NCBI GenBank assembly: GCA_017480495.1
Contig: JAFVAQ010000021.1
Location: 1-64,000, forward strand
Length of the DNA stretch: 64,000 bases
Reading direction: 5' to 3'
Origin: Eubacterium sp.
Lineage (GTDB): Bacteria; Bacillota; Clostridia; Lachnospirales; Lachnospiraceae
Shown: positions 53,584 to 62,325 of the stretch, one piece after another
How positions within the stretch are numbered: position 1 is the first letter of the stretch
Layout of the letters: each line of letters starts with the position of its first letter
The notes under the pieces: generated by a model
What the model was told of the DNA's origin: nothing
What the model saw: only the letters and a program-made list of their open reading frames with translations
The model's database searches: none
Position numbers and translations under genes: made by a program

Positions 53584-55880
53584 TTTCTTTTGTTTTTCTT
53601 ATCTTTGTATAGCTCGGCATCTGCTTCAGTCATTTCCGCCTCTATATCAAGAGAATCGCTGACTGTAAGCTCTTTGAAACCGTGGCTGAATTCTACGTAG
53701 TAAGGCTTATGGTCTTGTTCATTAACCCTATCCTGATAATAGGACATGCTGTCCTTTATATTCTTGATAGTAGTGCCGTCCATATCGGCTACGAAAACAG
53801 CAAATTCATCGCCGCCGATTCGTGCAATTATAGTTCCCTTTGGAAAGCTCTTTCTAAGTGTGTTGGCAATGCTGGTGAGAGCGAAATCACCATCCTTATG
53901 TCCATATCTATCATTAACCTGCTTCAGGTTATCCATATCGATATAACCAACCAGCCCTGGCTTACCATTGTTGCTGGTATTACTGGTTAGTTGATCTACA
54001 GCTTCGAAGAAACCGCGGCGGTTATATAGACCGGTTAGCTCGTCAGTTACGGAAATGGCATTTAGCTGATCATTCTTGTCGCGAATCTCATTCATAGTAA
54101 CCTCTAGACGATTCTGGATAGCTATTTCCTGTCTCATCAGGTTGATGAACTTCAGTGCTGTTCCAAGTTGCAGAGAGGTTGAATATACATTACTGAAGCT
54201 GTTCAAATCTGTTTCACATAGGAGAAGACCATGTTGGGCTTCATTTGTAAGAAGCGGAGTCAGAACCATGGTGTGTCTTCTCTCGTTTGGTGTATATTTA
54301 TTGTCAAAAATCATGTAGGTAGGGAAGATTCTTTTTTCGTTAGTCAGAACCATAACCTTCTCATCCTTGCAGAAAGCCTGCAGGTTAATGTATTTTGGAA
54401 CATTCCACATTCCGTCATTTAATAGGACAGGCAAATCATCATATAGGTATAAGTATGCGCTTGCGAAGCCGTTCCATCTATGAAGATTTTGGACAATAAG
54501 CCTGTAGCATTTTTCATCATCCATAGCAGTGAGAAGAGTATCTCTTGTGAGTCTCATAGACTGCCATACAGATTCCTTGTTTCTCTTGACCTCATCCATA
54601 TATTCGTTTGCTACGTAATATGATACGTGTGTCATTATTACATTAAAGGCGGACACAAGCTTAACGTGTTTGTCCTCGCCAAAATCAAGTCCTAGAAGAA
54701 AATCGGATAGCTGGCTCATCATATAAGTAAATTTATTATGTGAGTAATAATGTATTATGATGTTGCTGCTTAGAACCTTATCGGTTTCAGCCTGAAGCTG
54801 TTCCTCGGTATATTCGGAACCGTCATAAATGATATTTCCGAAAATTTCAAAAAATGGATTGAGCACATCAAAAAGCTGTTTAGAATAAAATGTATTATAG
54901 TAATGGTTCATGAATAAATCTTCGAACTTCTTGATAAGAGTTTTGCTATTCATTTTTCCGGAAGATATATCAATGCTGTTGAGTACCTCTTTATTCTTGG
55001 CAGGATTACATCCACAGGAAAGCCTCTTTACAAGCTTTGAATGTAGGAGAGATAGAGAGGTTTCACCTGTCTTGATAAGTTCCAGTGCCTGATATACTGC
55101 GTTGTAACCTAGATCCATTACGTTATTATCTACAGTTGTAAGAGGAGGTGAAAGGGATAGTGAGGTAGGGGTGTTGTCATAGCCTGTAACTATTATATCC
55201 TTACCTATTTTCAGCCCCTTCTTCTTAATAGCCTTATATCCACCAATGGCCATAGTATCATTAGCGAAAACAATGGCTTCAAGACCTGGATTATCATCCA
55301 GAAGCTTGGTAACGAGATCCTCTGTGAATTCAGAGAAATTACCATAGGCTACCTTTTTCTCATCATATGGAATATTATTTTCTGCAAGTACCTTCTTGTA
55401 TATGTTAAATCTTTCGAGAGCATCAGCATTCTCAAGACGACCGCTGACAAAGGCTATTTCTCTTTTTCCGTGATCCTTTATTATATGCTCTATACATGCA
55501 CGCATTCCTGTTGCACCCTCTGTATATAGGTAAGGATATCCAGGAATTTCAGCTTCAATTGTTAGAATAGGAAGATCAAAATAATCCAGAAAAGCCTTCT
55601 TATCTTCAACGGATAGAAAGCTGCCTATTGAACCAATAGAAATGATAAGTGCATCTAGAGATTTCTTGTTTGCATAGTAAAAAATCGAATTGTATTGATA
55701 GTCGTATTTGGCGTTAATGGGATCGTTATAAGAAGCATTTAGATACATGCCAGGAAGAATAGTAAGATTCACATCTGCTTCTTCGGCGGCATATTCTACA
55801 CCCTTGCAGATCTCAAATGCATAGTCATTGTCCAAATGACAAGTAAGAAAGCCTATGTTTGACCTGTGTTTATCTAGCAT
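53562..55880 (-). CDS. Cytoplasmic LacI-type sugar-binding domain fused to a GGDEF diguanylate cyclase
   Basis: 772 residues. Residues 1 to about 295 are a LacI/GalR-type ligand-binding fold (NIGFLTCHLDNDYAFEICKG, REIAFVSGR, AIVFANDTMAIGGYKAIKKKG, IIVTGYDNTPTSLSLSPPLTT spans 234-254) without the helix-turn-helix. A middle segment of about 300 residues is helical and unassigned, with CGCN near its start. The C-terminal GGDEF domain (about 605-770) has an intact GGDEF at 689-693, so it should make c-di-GMP; an RxxD inhibitory site just before it is absent. I see no transmembrane helix or signal peptide, so the sensor probably reads a cytoplasmic sugar. Confidence 0.85.
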   Translation of the reverse strand: MLDKHRSNIGFLTCHLDNDYAFEICKGVEYAAEEADVNLTILPGMYLNASYNDPINAKYDYQYNSIFYYANKKSLDALIISIGSIGSFLSVEDKKAFLDYFDLPILTIEAEIPGYPYLYTEGATGMRACIEHIIKDHGKREIAFVSGRLENADALERFNIYKKVLAENNIPYDEKKVAYGNFSEFTEDLVTKLLDDNPGLEAIVFANDTMAIGGYKAIKKKGLKIGKDIIVTGYDNTPTSLSLSPPLTTVDNNVMDLGYNAVYQALELIKTGETSLSLLHSKLVKRLSCGCNPAKNKEVLNSIDISSGKMNSKTLIKKFEDLFMNHYYNTFYSKQLFDVLNPFFEIFGNIIYDGSEYTEEQLQAETDKVLSSNIIIHYYSHNKFTYMMSQLSDFLLGLDFGEDKHVKLVSAFNVIMTHVSYYVANEYMDEVKRNKESVWQSMRLTRDTLLTAMDDEKCYRLIVQNLHRWNGFASAYLYLYDDLPVLLNDGMWNVPKYINLQAFCKDEKVMVLTNEKRIFPTYMIFDNKYTPNERRHTMVLTPLLTNEAQHGLLLCETDLNSFSNVYSTSLQLGTALKFINLMRQEIAIQNRLEVTMNEIRDKNDQLNAISVTDELTGLYNRRGFFEAVDQLTSNTSNNGKPGLVGYIDMDNLKQVNDRYGHKDGDFALTSIANTLRKSFPKGTIIARIGGDEFAVFVADMDGTTIKNIKDSMSYYQDRVNEQDHKPYYVEFSHGFKELTVSDSLDIEAEMTEADAELYKDKKNKRKDVAKTD

Positions 55881-56104
55881 AGTCTGTTTCCCCCTCTGAT
55901 AGTAAGAGATAGTAACAAAATAACTGATTTTAGATTCCCCATAACTGTTTTATATTTTAACATAATGAGCATCAAAATTAAACTATTTTTAGGTCCTGGC
56001 GGTGTTTACAAAAGAGGGTTGATAATTTATAATAGGGGCGGTTGTGTGAGGGCATTTGTCCTATTAATTAGAAACCATTAATTTAGTATCCGGGAGGAAA
56101 AATC

Positions 56105-57130
56105 ATGGATTACAAAAAATCAGGAGTAGATATCGAAGCAGGCTACAGATCAGTTGAACTGATGAAGGAACATGTTAAGAAAACAATGAGACCAGAAGTT
56201 TTAGGAGGTCTCGGAGGTTTTGCTGGAGCATTTGATCTCAGCAAGATTAAGGACATGGAGGAGCCAGTTCTTCTTTCCGGAACAGATGGTTGCGGAACTA
56301 AGGTTAAGCTTGCTTTTATTATGGATAAACATGACACTATTGGAATAGATGCTGTAGCTATGTGCGTAAATGATATAGCTTGTTCAGGTGGAGAGCCACT
56401 TTTCTTCCTTGACTATATAGCTTGCGGAAAGAACTATCCAGAGAAGATAGCTTCTATAGTAAAGGGAGTAGCTGAAGGATGTCTTCAGTCAGAGGCAGCC
56501 CTTGTTGGAGGGGAGACAGCAGAGCATCCAGGACTAATGCCAGAGGATGATTATGATCTTGCTGGTTTCGCAGTTGGTGTAGTTGATAAGAAGGACCTTA
56601 TCACAGGCGAAAACATCAAGGCAGGAGATACACTTATCGGTATAGCTTCTTCTGGAGTTCATAGTAATGGCTTCTCACTCGTTAGAAGTGTATTTGAAAT
56701 GACTAAGGAATCCCTTGATACATATTATGATGAACTTGGTAAGACACTTGGTGAGGCACTTATCGAGCCTACAAGAATATATGTTAAGGGACTTAAGGCA
56801 GTTAAAAAGGCTGGAGTAACTATTAAGGGCTGCAGCCACATAACAGGTGGAGGATTCTATGAGAATATTCCTCGTATGCTTCCTGATGGAGTCGGAGTAA
56901 AGGTTAATAAATCCTCTTACGAAGTACCAGCTATCTTCAAGCTTCTCGCAGAGAAGGGGGATATTGATGAACATATGATGTATAACACCTTTAATATGGG
57001 AGTTGGAATGGTGCTGGCGGTAGACCCAGCTGATGCTGACAAGACTATCGAAGCCCTCGCAAGCACAGGCGACAAAGCCTTCGTACTTGGCGAAGTAGTA
57101 AGCGGCAACAAAGAAGTTGAGATAAACTGA
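56105..57130 (+). CDS. purM: Phosphoribosylformylglycinamidine cyclo-ligase (AIR synthetase)
   Basis: 341 residues. [55 protein letters not shown] and [12 protein letters not shown] are the PurM blocks of the ATP-binding dimer, and [13 protein letters not shown] is near the end. It closes FGAM to AIR with ATP. GGGAGGAAAA precedes the ATG. It begins the group purM-purN-purD, with 68 bases to purN. Confidence 0.96.
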   Translation: MDYKKSGVDIEAGYRSVELMKEHVKKTMRPEVLGGLGGFAGAFDLSKIKDMEEPVLLSGTDGCGTKVKLAFIMDKHDTIGIDAVAMCVNDIACSGGEPLFFLDYIACGKNYPEKIASIVKGVAEGCLQSEAALVGGETAEHPGLMPEDDYDLAGFAVGVVDKKDLITGENIKAGDTLIGIASSGVHSNGFSLVRSVFEMTKESLDTYYDELGKTLGEALIEPTRIYVKGLKAVKKAGVTIKGCSHITGGGFYENIPRMLPDGVGVKVNKSSYEVPAIFKLLAEKGDIDEHMMYNTFNMGVGMVLAVDPADADKTIEALASTGDKAFVLGEVVSGNKEVEIN

Positions 57131-57137
57131 GCCAGTG

Positions 57138-57158
57138 GGGACGGTTCTTCTGACAACT
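57138..57158 (+). repeat. GGGACGG-type short repeat, copy B
   Basis: GGGACGGTTCTTC then TGACAACT, in the purM-purN gap. It matches the minus-strand copy at 37509-37529 at 18 of 21 positions and shares its first 11 bases with the 62277 hairpin. Confidence 0.6.
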
Positions 57159-57198
57159 TTTGTGAACTATTTGTGAAAATGTAGAATGGAGATATTAT

Positions 57199-57819
57199 AT
57201 GAGAGTTCTGGTTCTTGTATCAGGCGGAGGTACTAACCTTCAGGCAATTATTGATGGAGTTGCAAATGGCTCCATAACAAATACAGAAATAGTTGGAGTC
57301 CTGAGTAATAATTACGGAGTATATTCTCTGGAAAGAGCTGAGAAAGCAGGAATAAAAAATGAAGTTATAGCACCTAAGGATTTCCCTGATAGGTCCTCCT
57401 TCAATAAAGCATTTCTTGCTAAACTGGACGAGTACAAGCCAGACCTTATCGTACTAGCAGGCTTCCTTGTGGTTATACCAGAGATAGTTATAGAGAAGTA
57501 TGAAGGTAAGATAATAAATATCCACCCTTCACTAATCCCTTCCTTCTGTGGAAAAGGATACTACGGACTCAAGGTTCACAAGGCTGCTCTGGATAGAGGA
57601 GTTAAAGTTTCCGGCGCTACAGTACATTTCGTAGATGCAGGAACTGACACTGGTCCAATCATCCTACAGAAGGCCGTGTATGTAGAAAAGGGCGACACCC
57701 CAGAAACACTACAACGCCGTATCATGGAAGAAGCTGAGTGGAAGATACTCCCTCAAGCCATCAATATGATAGCGAACGGCGAAGTAGCCTACACCCAGCC
57801 ATCTGATATGAGAAACTAA
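57199..57819 (+). CDS. purN: Phosphoribosylglycinamide formyltransferase
   Basis: 206 residues. RVLVLVSGGGTNLQAIIDG opens the GAR-binding domain, LAGFLVVIPEIVIEKYEG leads to NIHPSLIPSFCGKGYYGLKV with the catalytic Asn-His pair, and VHFVDAGTDTGPII holds the catalytic Asp. It transfers formyl from 10-formyl-THF to GAR. The start follows AATGGAGAT. Downstream, before purD, lies the second structured element. Confidence 0.96.
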   Translation: MRVLVLVSGGGTNLQAIIDGVANGSITNTEIVGVLSNNYGVYSLERAEKAGIKNEVIAPKDFPDRSSFNKAFLAKLDEYKPDLIVLAGFLVVIPEIVIEKYEGKIINIHPSLIPSFCGKGYYGLKVHKAALDRGVKVSGATVHFVDAGTDTGPIILQKAVYVEKGDTPETLQRRIMEEAEWKILPQAINMIANGEVAYTQPSDMRN

Positions 57820-57830
57820 TTATCCCGCGA

Positions 57831-57993
57831 GCAGGTGGTGAAAGAGCTGTTATGAAACTTTCGAGACCCTAGAGCAACCTCGGTACTTAGCGATTCACGC
57901 GCGAAGTGAAGTGAGAGCTTAGTATCCGTTAGGTTGCGGCCGGAGCGAAAGCGCGTCTCGAGAAGTTTTATAACAGCTCTGAACCCTACCTGC
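57831..57993. repeat. Structured palindromic element, copy 2, between purN and purD
   Basis: The 163-base element has the same architecture as copy 1 at 28605. P1 pairs 57843-57860 with 57963-57980 (18 bp, one G-U), extended by GCAGGT (57831-57836) with ACCTGC (57988-57993) across an internal loop. P2 is CGAGAC (57862-57867) with GTCTCG (57955-57960). P3 is GCAACCT (57874-57880) with AGGTTGC (57931-57937), then CGG/CCG. A side hairpin at 57938-57954 carries the GNRA loop GAAA. Against copy 1, two P3 pairs change on both sides, nearly all of P1 differs but still pairs, and the GNRA loop keeps its class. It is transcribed in the purine operon if purN and purD share a message. Confidence 0.85.
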
Positions 57994-58027
57994 CGTGGAA
58001 AAGACTGAATTCAGAAAGGAAATAGAA

Positions 58028-59299
58028 ATGAAAATCATGATCGTAGGCGGCGGAGGCCGTGAGCACGCAATTGCCTGGGCCGTAGCCAAGAGCCCTAAAT
58101 GTGAGAAACTATACGCAGCACCAGGAAATGCCGGAATAGCAGAACTGGCTGAATGCGTAAATATATCAGTAATGGATGCACCAGCTCTCGTAGCATTTGC
58201 AAAGGAAAAGGACGTAGACTTCGTTATAGTAGCACCAGATGATCCACTAGCAGCAGGAGTTGCTGATGCCTTCCTCGATGCAGGAATCAAGACTTTTGGA
58301 CCACGCAAGAATGCAGCTATCATCGAAGCTTCAAAGGCTTTCTCCAAAGACCTTATGAAGAAGTACAGCATTCCTTCAGCAGCATATGAGACCTTCGAGG
58401 ATGCAGACGAAGCTATCAAGTACCTCGAGTCACAGGAGGCCCCATATGTACTTAAGGCAGATGGTCTAGCTCTTGGAAAGGGCGTACTGATATGCCAGAC
58501 TCTTGAAGAGGCAAAGGCTGGAATCCAGGAGATAATGGTAGATAAGAAGTTTGGTGAAGCAGGAAACAAGGTTGTCATTGAAGAGTTCATGACAGGCCGT
58601 GAGGTTTCAGTTCTTTGCTTCTCAGATGGTAAAACTATTCTTCCTATGACCTCTGCACAGGATCATAAGCGTGCAGGCGATGGCGATACAGGCCTTAATA
58701 CAGGCGGCATGGGTACATTTTCACCTAGCCCATTCTATACTGATGAAGTAGCTAAGTTCTGTGAGGAAAATGTATATCAGAGAACAATTGATGCGATGGC
58801 TTCAGAGGGCAGAGAATTCAAGGGAGTTCTTTTCTGCGGACTTATGCTTACAGAGAAGGGACCTCGAGTTTTGGAGTTCAATGCTCGTTTTGGTGATCCA
58901 GAGGCTCAGGTTGTTATCCCTAGACTTAAGAATGATATAGTTGAAGTTATGGAAGCGTGCGTGGATGGAACTCTTGATCAGATAGATCTTCAGTTTGAGG
59001 ATAATGCAGCAGTTTGCGTTATGCTTGCATCTGATGGATATCCTGTTTCTTATGAGAAGGGATACGAGATCAGAGGACTTGAGAACTTCAAGGATAAGGA
59101 TGGTTACTATGTATTCCATTCTGGAACAAAATTTGATGGTGACAAGGTTGTTACAAACGGTGGTAGAGTACTTGGTGTAACAGCTATTGGAAATGATCTT
59201 GTAGAAGCAAGGGCAAATGCCTATAAGGCGACTGAATTAATAGACTTTGATAATAAATACATGAGACATGATATAGGTAAAGCGATAGATGAGAGATAA
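58028..59299 (+). CDS. purD: Phosphoribosylamine--glycine ligase
   Basis: 423 residues. KIMIVGGGGREHAIAWAVAK opens the N domain, VLKADGLALGKGVLI is the ATP-grasp strand, AQDHKRAGDGDTGLNTGGMG the glycine-rich phosphate block and LEFNARFGDPEAQVVIPRL the metal and substrate block. It forms GAR from phosphoribosylamine and glycine. ATG 58028 follows AAAGGA; an in-frame extension to 57995 abuts the structured element. The end overlaps clpC by 11 bases. Confidence 0.96.
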   Translation: MKIMIVGGGGREHAIAWAVAKSPKCEKLYAAPGNAGIAELAECVNISVMDAPALVAFAKEKDVDFVIVAPDDPLAAGVADAFLDAGIKTFGPRKNAAIIEASKAFSKDLMKKYSIPSAAYETFEDADEAIKYLESQEAPYVLKADGLALGKGVLICQTLEEAKAGIQEIMVDKKFGEAGNKVVIEEFMTGREVSVLCFSDGKTILPMTSAQDHKRAGDGDTGLNTGGMGTFSPSPFYTDEVAKFCEENVYQRTIDAMASEGREFKGVLFCGLMLTEKGPRVLEFNARFGDPEAQVVIPRLKNDIVEVMEACVDGTLDQIDLQFEDNAAVCVMLASDGYPVSYEKGYEIRGLENFKDKDGYYVFHSGTKFDGDKVVTNGGRVLGVTAIGNDLVEARANAYKATELIDFDNKYMRHDIGKAIDER

Positions 59300-61757
59300 A
59301 CTGCCTTTTTCCGAAACTGCTGAGCTTGTGCTTGAGGGCGCAAAGGAGCTGGCAGATAGACTGAATAATGATTACGTAGATGTCAGACATATAATTATTT
59401 CCCTTTATACAACACATAAGGGTCTGGCATATAGAGTCATGCTCAAAAATGGAATAAGGGGCGAAGAAATTCATTATATAGTAGATGGACTGGCTAGTGA
59501 ATCCAATGCCATAGGGCATCTGGGCACTACCGGTCAGTTTACCGATAGAACTAAGAGCATTTTGGAAGGAGCCTCTGAGGATGCAAAGCGCCTCGGAGCT
59601 AAGGAAATCGGAACTGAGCATATAGTTATGAGTATAGTTCGAGACCGAAATCCAGACCTGAATGCTCTTTTTAAGAGCAAAAAATTAAATCCATATTCTG
59701 TATGTCAGGAAATGCTTCTTGCATCAGGACTCTCTGTTGAGGATAGCAAGGCATATATTAAAGAGCATATTCATGAAGCAGGTCCAACGAAGAAGACTAC
59801 TAAGAAGAAATCAGTTCTTGAGAAATATTCTAGAGATATGACCCAGGAGGCAAAACTCGGAAAGCTTGATCCTGTTATTGGAAGATATGATGAGATAGTC
59901 AGGGTTATGCAGATACTTGGAAGACGTAGCAAGAATAATGCTTGCCTTGTGGGAGAGCCAGGTGTTGGTAAGACTGCGATAGTTGAAGGTATAGCTCAGC
60001 TGATAGCCAGAGGAGATGTTCCTGAGAGCCTTGAAGGAAAGAGAATAATGAGCCTGGATCTAGCTGGTATGCTAGCAGGTACCAGATACCGTGGTGATTT
60101 TGAAGAGAGAGTCAAGAATGCAATAGACGAAGTTAAGGCGGATCCTAGTATTATTCTTTTTATAGATGAGCTACATTCTCTTGTTGGAGCTGGTGGTGCA
60201 GAAGGTACACATGATGCGGCAAATATTTTTAAACCTGCGCTTTCTAGAGGTGATATACATGTACTTGGTGCGACTACACTCGAGGAATATAGAAAGTATA
60301 TCGAGAAGGATGCAGCTCTCGAAAGAAGGTTCCAGCCTGTAAAGGTTGAGGAGCCTACTGCGGCTGAAACAATAGAGATACTTGAGGGGCTAAAGCATAG
60401 ATATGAAGAGTTCCACAGCGTTCATATATCTGATGAAACTATACAGTATGCAGTGACTCTGTCTGTCAGATATATAAATGACAGATTCCTTCCAGATAAA
60501 GCTATTGATATACTGGATGAGGCCTGTGCAAGAGTAAGACTTGGTAAGGTGCCTAAGGATTTTATATATTCCGGTAAGGAATCTGTACTTGATGAATTAA
60601 CTGAAGATATAGAGGATGCTCTTAGAGCAGGCGATATAAATGCCGCTTCAAAGCTTAGAAAGAAAAGAGATAGGTATCTCCAGAAGCAGGAGGATAAAAA
60701 GCTTGAAGAGGATACACTAATAGAAGTTACAGAGGATGACGTTGCTCAGGTTGTTTCAACCTGGACTAAGATTCCTGTTACAAAGCTAAGTGAAACAGAG
60801 CAGACCAGACTTCTTGGACTTGAAGATAAACTGCATGAGAGAATAGTTGGTCAGGAAGAAGCTGTAAGTGCAGTGGCTAGTGCTATTAGAAGAAGCAGAG
60901 CCGGACTTAGATCACCAGATAGACCGATTGGGGCATTTCTCTTCCTGGGACCTACTGGTGTGGGTAAGACTGAGCTGTCTAAGGCTCTTGCTGAGGTTCT
61001 CTTTGGAGATGAGAAGAGTCTTATCAGAGTAGATATGTCAGAATATATGGAGAAGCATAATGTATCAAGAATGATAGGTTCTCCTCCAGGATATGTAGGC
61101 TATGATGAGGGTGGTCAGGTATCTGAACAGATAAGGCGTAATCCATATAGCGTTGTTCTGTTTGATGAAGTTGAGAAGGCTCATCCGGATGTGTTTAATG
61201 TACTTCTTCAGGTGCTGGATGATGGATGCATAACTGACGCGCAGGGCCGCAAGGTGGACTTCAAGAATACGATTATCATAATGACCTCTAACCTTGGAGC
61301 TAATAAGATAATAGATCCTAAGTCTATAGGATTCGTTACAGATAATGATGAGAATCGAGCTCACGAGGATATGAAGAATATGATAATGGATGAGGTGAAG
61401 ACTCTATTTAAGCCTGAGTTTATTAATCGTCTCGATGACATTATCGTATTTAAGGCACTCGGAGACGAGGAGGTTCTAAGCATAACAGGACTTATGCTGA
61501 AGGAACTGAAGGACCGCGTCAAGGAAAATGCCGATATCAAGATTACCTACGGCGCTAAGCTCAAGAAATTCATTTTTGAAAAGGGCTATGATAAGAAGTT
61601 TGGAGCGCGTCCGCTCAGAAGAGCCGTGCAGCAATATATAGAAGATGAAATGGCTGAGAAGCTACTAAGTGGAGAAATTAAGAAGGGCTCTACAGTAAGT
61701 ATAACGGTCGAAAATGATACTGTAAAATTCAATGTAAAAGGACAAAAAAGTATATAA
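59289..61757 (+). CDS. clpC: ClpC-type AAA+ unfoldase
   Basis: 822 residues. A double Clp-N domain (about 1-145), AAA-1 with Walker A GEPGVGKT (222-229), a short middle region with a UVR-like Glu/Arg/Lys-rich segment (about 437-470), AAA-2 with Walker A GPTGVGKT (554-561), and the C-terminal D2-small domain. The clpP-docking [LIV]GF-type loop lies in DPKSIGFVTD. It feeds substrates to ClpP. The start lies within purD, an unusual neighbour; the ctsR-mcsA-mcsB genes that usually precede clpC in Firmicutes are not here. radA follows after one small gene, a common arrangement. Confidence 0.93.
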   Translation: MRDKLPFSETAELVLEGAKELADRLNNDYVDVRHIIISLYTTHKGLAYRVMLKNGIRGEEIHYIVDGLASESNAIGHLGTTGQFTDRTKSILEGASEDAKRLGAKEIGTEHIVMSIVRDRNPDLNALFKSKKLNPYSVCQEMLLASGLSVEDSKAYIKEHIHEAGPTKKTTKKKSVLEKYSRDMTQEAKLGKLDPVIGRYDEIVRVMQILGRRSKNNACLVGEPGVGKTAIVEGIAQLIARGDVPESLEGKRIMSLDLAGMLAGTRYRGDFEERVKNAIDEVKADPSIILFIDELHSLVGAGGAEGTHDAANIFKPALSRGDIHVLGATTLEEYRKYIEKDAALERRFQPVKVEEPTAAETIEILEGLKHRYEEFHSVHISDETIQYAVTLSVRYINDRFLPDKAIDILDEACARVRLGKVPKDFIYSGKESVLDELTEDIEDALRAGDINAASKLRKKRDRYLQKQEDKKLEEDTLIEVTEDDVAQVVSTWTKIPVTKLSETEQTRLLGLEDKLHERIVGQEEAVSAVASAIRRSRAGLRSPDRPIGAFLFLGPTGVGKTELSKALAEVLFGDEKSLIRVDMSEYMEKHNVSRMIGSPPGYVGYDEGGQVSEQIRRNPYSVVLFDEVEKAHPDVFNVLLQVLDDGCITDAQGRKVDFKNTIIIMTSNLGANKIIDPKSIGFVTDNDENRAHEDMKNMIMDEVKTLFKPEFINRLDDIIVFKALGDEEVLSITGLMLKELKDRVKENADIKITYGAKLKKFIFEKGYDKKFGARPLRRAVQQYIEDEMAEKLLSGEIKKGSTVSITVENDTVKFNVKGQKSI

Positions 61758-61837
61758 ATATTAGTGGTAATTAGAACTGATTTTTGTTATCATAAAAGAG
61801 GTTACATTACTAGCGATATTTCAGGAGGTATTAATAA

Positions 61838-62251
61838 ATGGCAGTAATAGATGAACTTATCCGTGAAGAGGAAAATGGCTCTATAAGCTTCGGAAATTAT
61901 GAACTTCCAACCAAGACAAAGAAGGATGGATTTGAATATAATGGCGACAGCTACAAGATCAAAACTTTTAACGAGATTACAAAGCTTGAAAGAAATGGGA
62001 TGTTCGTATATGAGTCAGTTCCAGGAACTGTAGTTCATGAATTTAGAGCAAATGATTCAAAGGTTATGTTCAGTGTTGAGGGTGAAAGCGATGCACAGGT
62101 AACACTTGAACTTGAGCCTGAAACAGAATATAAGGTTCATGTTGATGACGTATATGTTGGAAAGATGAAGACTAACCTAGGTGGAAAGCTCAGCATCAGT
62201 GTAGAGCTTGAGGAAAATGATCAGGTTGGTGTAGTTATAGAGAAGAACTAA
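61838..62251 (+). CDS. Conserved small beta-rich protein of Lachnospiraceae, function unknown
   Basis: 137 residues. The sequence alternates charged beta strands (SFGNYELPTKTKKDGFEY, GTVVHEFRANDSKVMFSVEG) and ends NLGGKLSISVELEENDQVGV, an all-beta fold without signal or membrane segments. I recall near-identical small proteins in Lachnospiraceae labelled endosialidase, but I see no glycosidase motif to support that name. It lies between clpC and radA with TCAGGAGG before the ATG, so it may be expressed with the stress and repair genes. Confidence 0.6.
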   Translation: MAVIDELIREEENGSISFGNYELPTKTKKDGFEYNGDSYKIKTFNEITKLERNGMFVYESVPGTVVHEFRANDSKVMFSVEGESDAQVTLELEPETEYKVHVDDVYVGKMKTNLGGKLSISVELEENDQVGVVIEKN

Positions 62252-62276
62252 ATAATAATAGTGTTATGGGATAAGT

Positions 62277-62299
62277 GGGACGGTTCTTTGAACCGTCCC
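62277..62299 (+). terminator. GGGACGG hairpin terminator
   Basis: GGGACGGTTC (62277-62286), loop TTT, GAACCGTCCC (62290-62299), then TTTAATCTTT. A 10-bp perfect stem and T-rich tail make it a terminator between the small gene and radA; its left arm shares the GGGACGG repeat seen at 37509 and 57138. Confidence 0.8.
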
Positions 62300-62325
62300 T
62301 TTAATCTTTACTGACAGGAGGGGAA

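Noticed and set aside
57919..58590. Long minus-strand open frame opposite purD
   Set aside because: It is a shadow of the purD coding sequence and the structured element; no ribosome site, and purD is a clear gene.
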